Shown here: positions 61,901 to 64,000 of the stretch, piece after piece | Layout: each line of letters opens with the position of its first letter | How positions within the stretch are numbered: position 1 is the stretch's first letter | Assembly (NCBI GenBank): GCA_009869945.1 | Contig: WIXG01000226.1 | Location: 62,001-126,000 of the forward strand | Reading direction: 5' to 3' | DNA length: 64,000 nucleotides | Source of the DNA: Mesaphorura yosii | Lineage: Eukaryota; Arthropoda; Collembola; Poduromorpha; Tullbergiidae | Notes under the pieces: generated by a model | Seen by the model: the letters and a program-made list of their open reading frames with translations, nothing else | The model's database searches: none | Told to the model about the DNA's origin: nothing | Position numbers and translations under genes: made by a program

Positions 61901-64000
61901 CTTAGTGAAACTTAAGCTTGATTAGTGATTTGCCGAACTTTTCACTTTCAACGCTTGATTTGACTGTTGAGCAGGATGGAGGAACGAAGAAATCTTCACT
62001 TGTTTTCACTTTCTCTCTTTGAAGAGCCAATCAACCTTAACTTGTGCGCCAACGATCGTTAATTCAAAACTACTATTTTTCAGTCGAGTGGAAAGAAACC
62101 ACACCGGATGGTATAAATGCATCTCCCACCATCCAATGGGCAAGTACTCATCGGTCGGCTATTACCTCAGCGTGCGATGTAAGTTACACGTACACATGTT
62201 GAATTCGGACCGTGCTTGTAATAATGAAAATAATAATGCTCGCAACCCTTCTCCACCAGAGCCAGTACAATACTTTTATGAAGAAACGTGACAATTTTTC
62301 TAAATTCTTCTTCTCTCTCGGTAGTCTCGGAGGAAATTTCTTCCCCCCGCAAAAGTGCATGTGCTGTGCAGAAATGTTATGTCATCATGTTGTATTGTAT
62401 TTGTTGTACTTCTCATTTCAGATGAACCATCAATCCTCGATCAATCACCACCGCAAATGGAGGCGTCAGTTGGTGGCAAAGTCTCGTTAAAATGCGAGGC
62501 GGACGGTCGTCCATCCCCGGGACTCTGCTGGAGCCGTATTGGCTACGGCGGTTCACTGAATTCAGTCGGGTCGGGACAAGAACTGATTCTGGACAACATC
62601 CTATATCAGGAGGCCGGCAATTATCGCTGCGTAGCGTCAAATCGGCCAGGTCTAGAAGAGAGAAAAGCTCAGAGCCGTGATATTCAATTGGTCGTGACAG
62701 GTACGTTCAACACGCTGTTCGTGCTTGCTTGCGTCACTTTCCCTGCGTCAAATATCTCACCGACTGAGTTTCGGTTGACGTGATTCGCTATGAGTGATGT
62801 AATAATAATAGTAATGGTGGTCCCGATGCAATTAGAAATTGCATGAGCAGAGGCAGAAATGCACTGTCACGCTCGTATGTGCATGCTTTCATGACTCGTG
62901 AGGGGAATCGCTGAGTGCAATGATCACCGAGCAGGATTACTTTCACTAATTATGAAAGGGTTGACGAAACAGACAGACGGCAGAATAAAGCAGGCAGGAG
63001 AAAGAATGCATGACATGACATAAACTAGCGGCAGCAATTTGACAAAATTGTACAATAACTTTCATCGCCTGTGTAATGTCATTATTATGAACGCACGCGA
63101 ACCTCGAGCAAGGCTAATATTAATGGGTGGTAAGTTATGACACTGCATTGCATTGCAGTGTGTTTCCAGTTTAATCACGTCAGCCCGGCTGAAAGCATTA
63201 CACTAGTAGCATTGCTTCAAGCAAGGATGTCTGACATTTTCTTCTGAGCAGCACGCTTGACGCTTGATTAGATAAAATGTGTTCACAGTCAACTGTCAAC
63301 GAGTGCAGGTAGAAAAGCATAAAAGTTTCATCGCGTGCCAGGCGTCACTTTACTTTTTAACTTCAGACTCGAATTTATTCATTCATTATGACTATGGAGC
63401 AATGCACAGATACTAATGAGGAAAGCAAGTAGCGAGCAAGTTTCTACTCCACGAACGAATCTTTCAAGAAAGTTAGCTTTATAATTTTCGAAGGAAGGAA
63501 TTCTAACTGGAAATTTTCGCTTTGCGTGCAACAGCCATCCGTCCAGCAGCTTGCCTCGCCAGTCGTCTCGTTTCTGTCAAAGTGGTTTTAGTTTTTGATG
63601 AGAAATGCGAGCTCCGTAAACAGAAGCTAATAGCCAAAGACGGGTCGTGACAATAAGACGGCTTCAAAAGACAAAAGTTTCCATGCAGCGGTAACGGTTG
63701 ACAGGAAGTTGATGAACTATGAGTCGAGTGGATGGAGTACAAAAGTTAACCCCGACTCAAGGCAGAATGCTAAAGTATGTTTAATCACAAGCACTAAACC
63801 TTGTCTCATATTTTTACAGGTCGTCCTGTCGTGTATCCAACCAATCGAACAATTATGGGATTTACTGGTCAGCCGTTAAGTTTGTCTGTTGAGATGTGTG
63901 CCAACCCAATGCCTAGCAAACTATTGTGGATATTTGGAAATACTGCGTTACGTCCTGGGTCGAGGCATCGCAACAATAAATACGTCGCACAACGCTTGGC
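52188..64000 (+). CDS. Multi-Ig-domain cell-surface protein, 5' part (runs off the window)
   Basis: Exons: 52188 (or 52228)..52740, 52830..52904, 53665..54072, 58044..58166, 61055..61109, 62084..62178, 62422..62700, 63820..64000 (cut by the edge). All junctions are GT-AG and in frame; most are phase 1, the usual class for Ig-domain genes. An acidic Ser/Asp/Gly-rich segment precedes at least five Ig domains, each with the B-strand Cys and core Trp, and the first four show the D/N-x-G-x-Y/W-x-C type F strand or a variant. The layout suggests an adhesion or recognition receptor of the nephrin/echinoid/sidestep kind, but I cannot assign the member. No transmembrane segment is visible because the 3' end is outside. 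Confidence 0.88.
53665..54072 (+). CDS. Ig gene exon 3: Ig domain 2
   Basis: The acceptor TTTCTTGCAG ends at 53664 and the donor GTAAGT follows 54072 (phase 1 on both sides). It encodes NISVQCVVEGGNPPPRIHWF and later SRSDLNKSVVCIAEH, giving the Ig Cys pair and core Trp. The FGPESLYLRAA segment at the end leads into the next domain. Confidence 0.88.
54073..58043. other. Large intron of the Ig gene
   Basis: A 4.0-kb intron, GTAAGT to TTTCTCCTAG. I found no additional in-frame exon. Minus-strand frames at 55.1-55.8 kb and plus-strand frames at 56.7-57.4 and 57.7-57.9 kb carry no recognisable motif. Confidence 0.6.
58044..62178 (+). CDS. Ig gene exons 4-6: Ig domain 3 split over three exons
   Basis: Exon 58044..58166 gives the first half (IAMALKCDIDANPWSRPIWM), exon 61055..61109 a 55-bp middle piece (GGEPLPTVSTQDGFLNF), and exon 62084..62178 the second half (HTGWYKCISHHPMGKYSSVG). 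The phases (1, 1, 2, 1) close without a stop. The middle exon is short and isolated between introns of 2.9 and 1.0 kb, but both its splice sites and its frame fit. Confidence 0.85.
58899..58930. repeat. TTTAG pentanucleotide repeat
   Basis: Four consecutive TTTAG units (58906..58925), preceded by one more after a 2-base interruption and followed by a TTCAG variant, within the 2.9-kb intron of the Ig gene. It is not the arthropod telomere unit TTAGG. Confidence 0.8.
62422..62700 (+). CDS. Ig gene exon 7: Ig domain 4
   Basis: The acceptor TCTCATTTCAG ends at 62421 and the donor GTACGT starts at 62701, phase 1 on both sides. One exon holds a whole Ig domain: KVSLKCEADGRPSPGLCWSR, then ELILDNILYQEAGNYRCVAS. 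It has an extra Cys directly before the core Trp (GLCWSR). Confidence 0.9.
63820..64000 (+). CDS. Ig gene exon 8 (partial): start of Ig domain 5
   Basis: The acceptor TATTTTTACAG ends at 63819. The exon reads GRPVVYPTNRTIMGFTGQPL and continues with the B-strand Cys (VEMCANP) and core Trp (LLWIFGN). It is still open at the last base of the window. Confidence 0.88.

Noticed and set aside
1-64000. Search for tRNA genes, CRISPR arrays and bacterial operon signals
   Set aside because: By eye no tRNA A/B box pair, no regularly spaced repeats and no ribosome-binding-site pattern was found; the intron-rich genes rule out a bacterial source.

Overview
The window is nuclear DNA of an invertebrate animal, most likely an arthropod. 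It is AT-rich and dominated by non-coding sequence. All firm genes are split by GT-AG introns of about 40 bp to several kb, and the recognisable proteins match arthropod versions most closely from memory (Cbl, Ntf-2, the calmodulin-binding protein igloo). I cannot name the species. Exons were assembled by hand from splice sites, reading-frame phase and protein family knowledge; no database was searched.

Layout. (1) About 7.4-14.9 kb, plus strand: an igloo-like protein with three IQ motifs and two alternative C-termini. A possible first coding exon lies at 2.4 kb. (2) 19.2-27.2 kb, minus strand: a complete Cbl E3 ubiquitin ligase in 13 coding exons (TKB domain, RING, proline-rich tail, UBA). 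Its length is 931 residues in the long form, or 491 if translation reads past the donor after the RING to a nearby stop. (3) Inside Cbl introns, on the opposite strand, lie a small C2H2 zinc-finger gene (22.6-23.4 kb) with an exon that breaks the frame, and three weaker coding-like pieces (21.5, 24.0 and 24.8 kb). (4) 34.1-34.8 kb, minus strand: a complete four-exon nuclear transport factor 2 gene (131 aa). (5) 52.2 kb to the right edge, plus strand: the 5' part of a multi-Ig-domain cell-surface protein; eight exons are visible, the fifth Ig domain is cut by the window edge, and the start is ambiguous.

The remaining stretches (1-7.4, 10.1-14.8, 14.9-19.2, 27.2-34.1 and 34.8-52.2 kb) hold no gene I can support beyond a few low-confidence short ORFs, microsatellites, one possible dispersed repeat and one GC-rich palindrome.

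The genes do not form one pathway. Cbl (receptor down-regulation), igloo (calmodulin binding, neuronal in flies) and the Ig protein (adhesion or recognition) are all signalling-type genes, while Ntf-2 is housekeeping. The most unusual part is the Cbl locus, with its nested antisense zinc-finger gene and an apparent short/long isoform switch like the one known in Drosophila.
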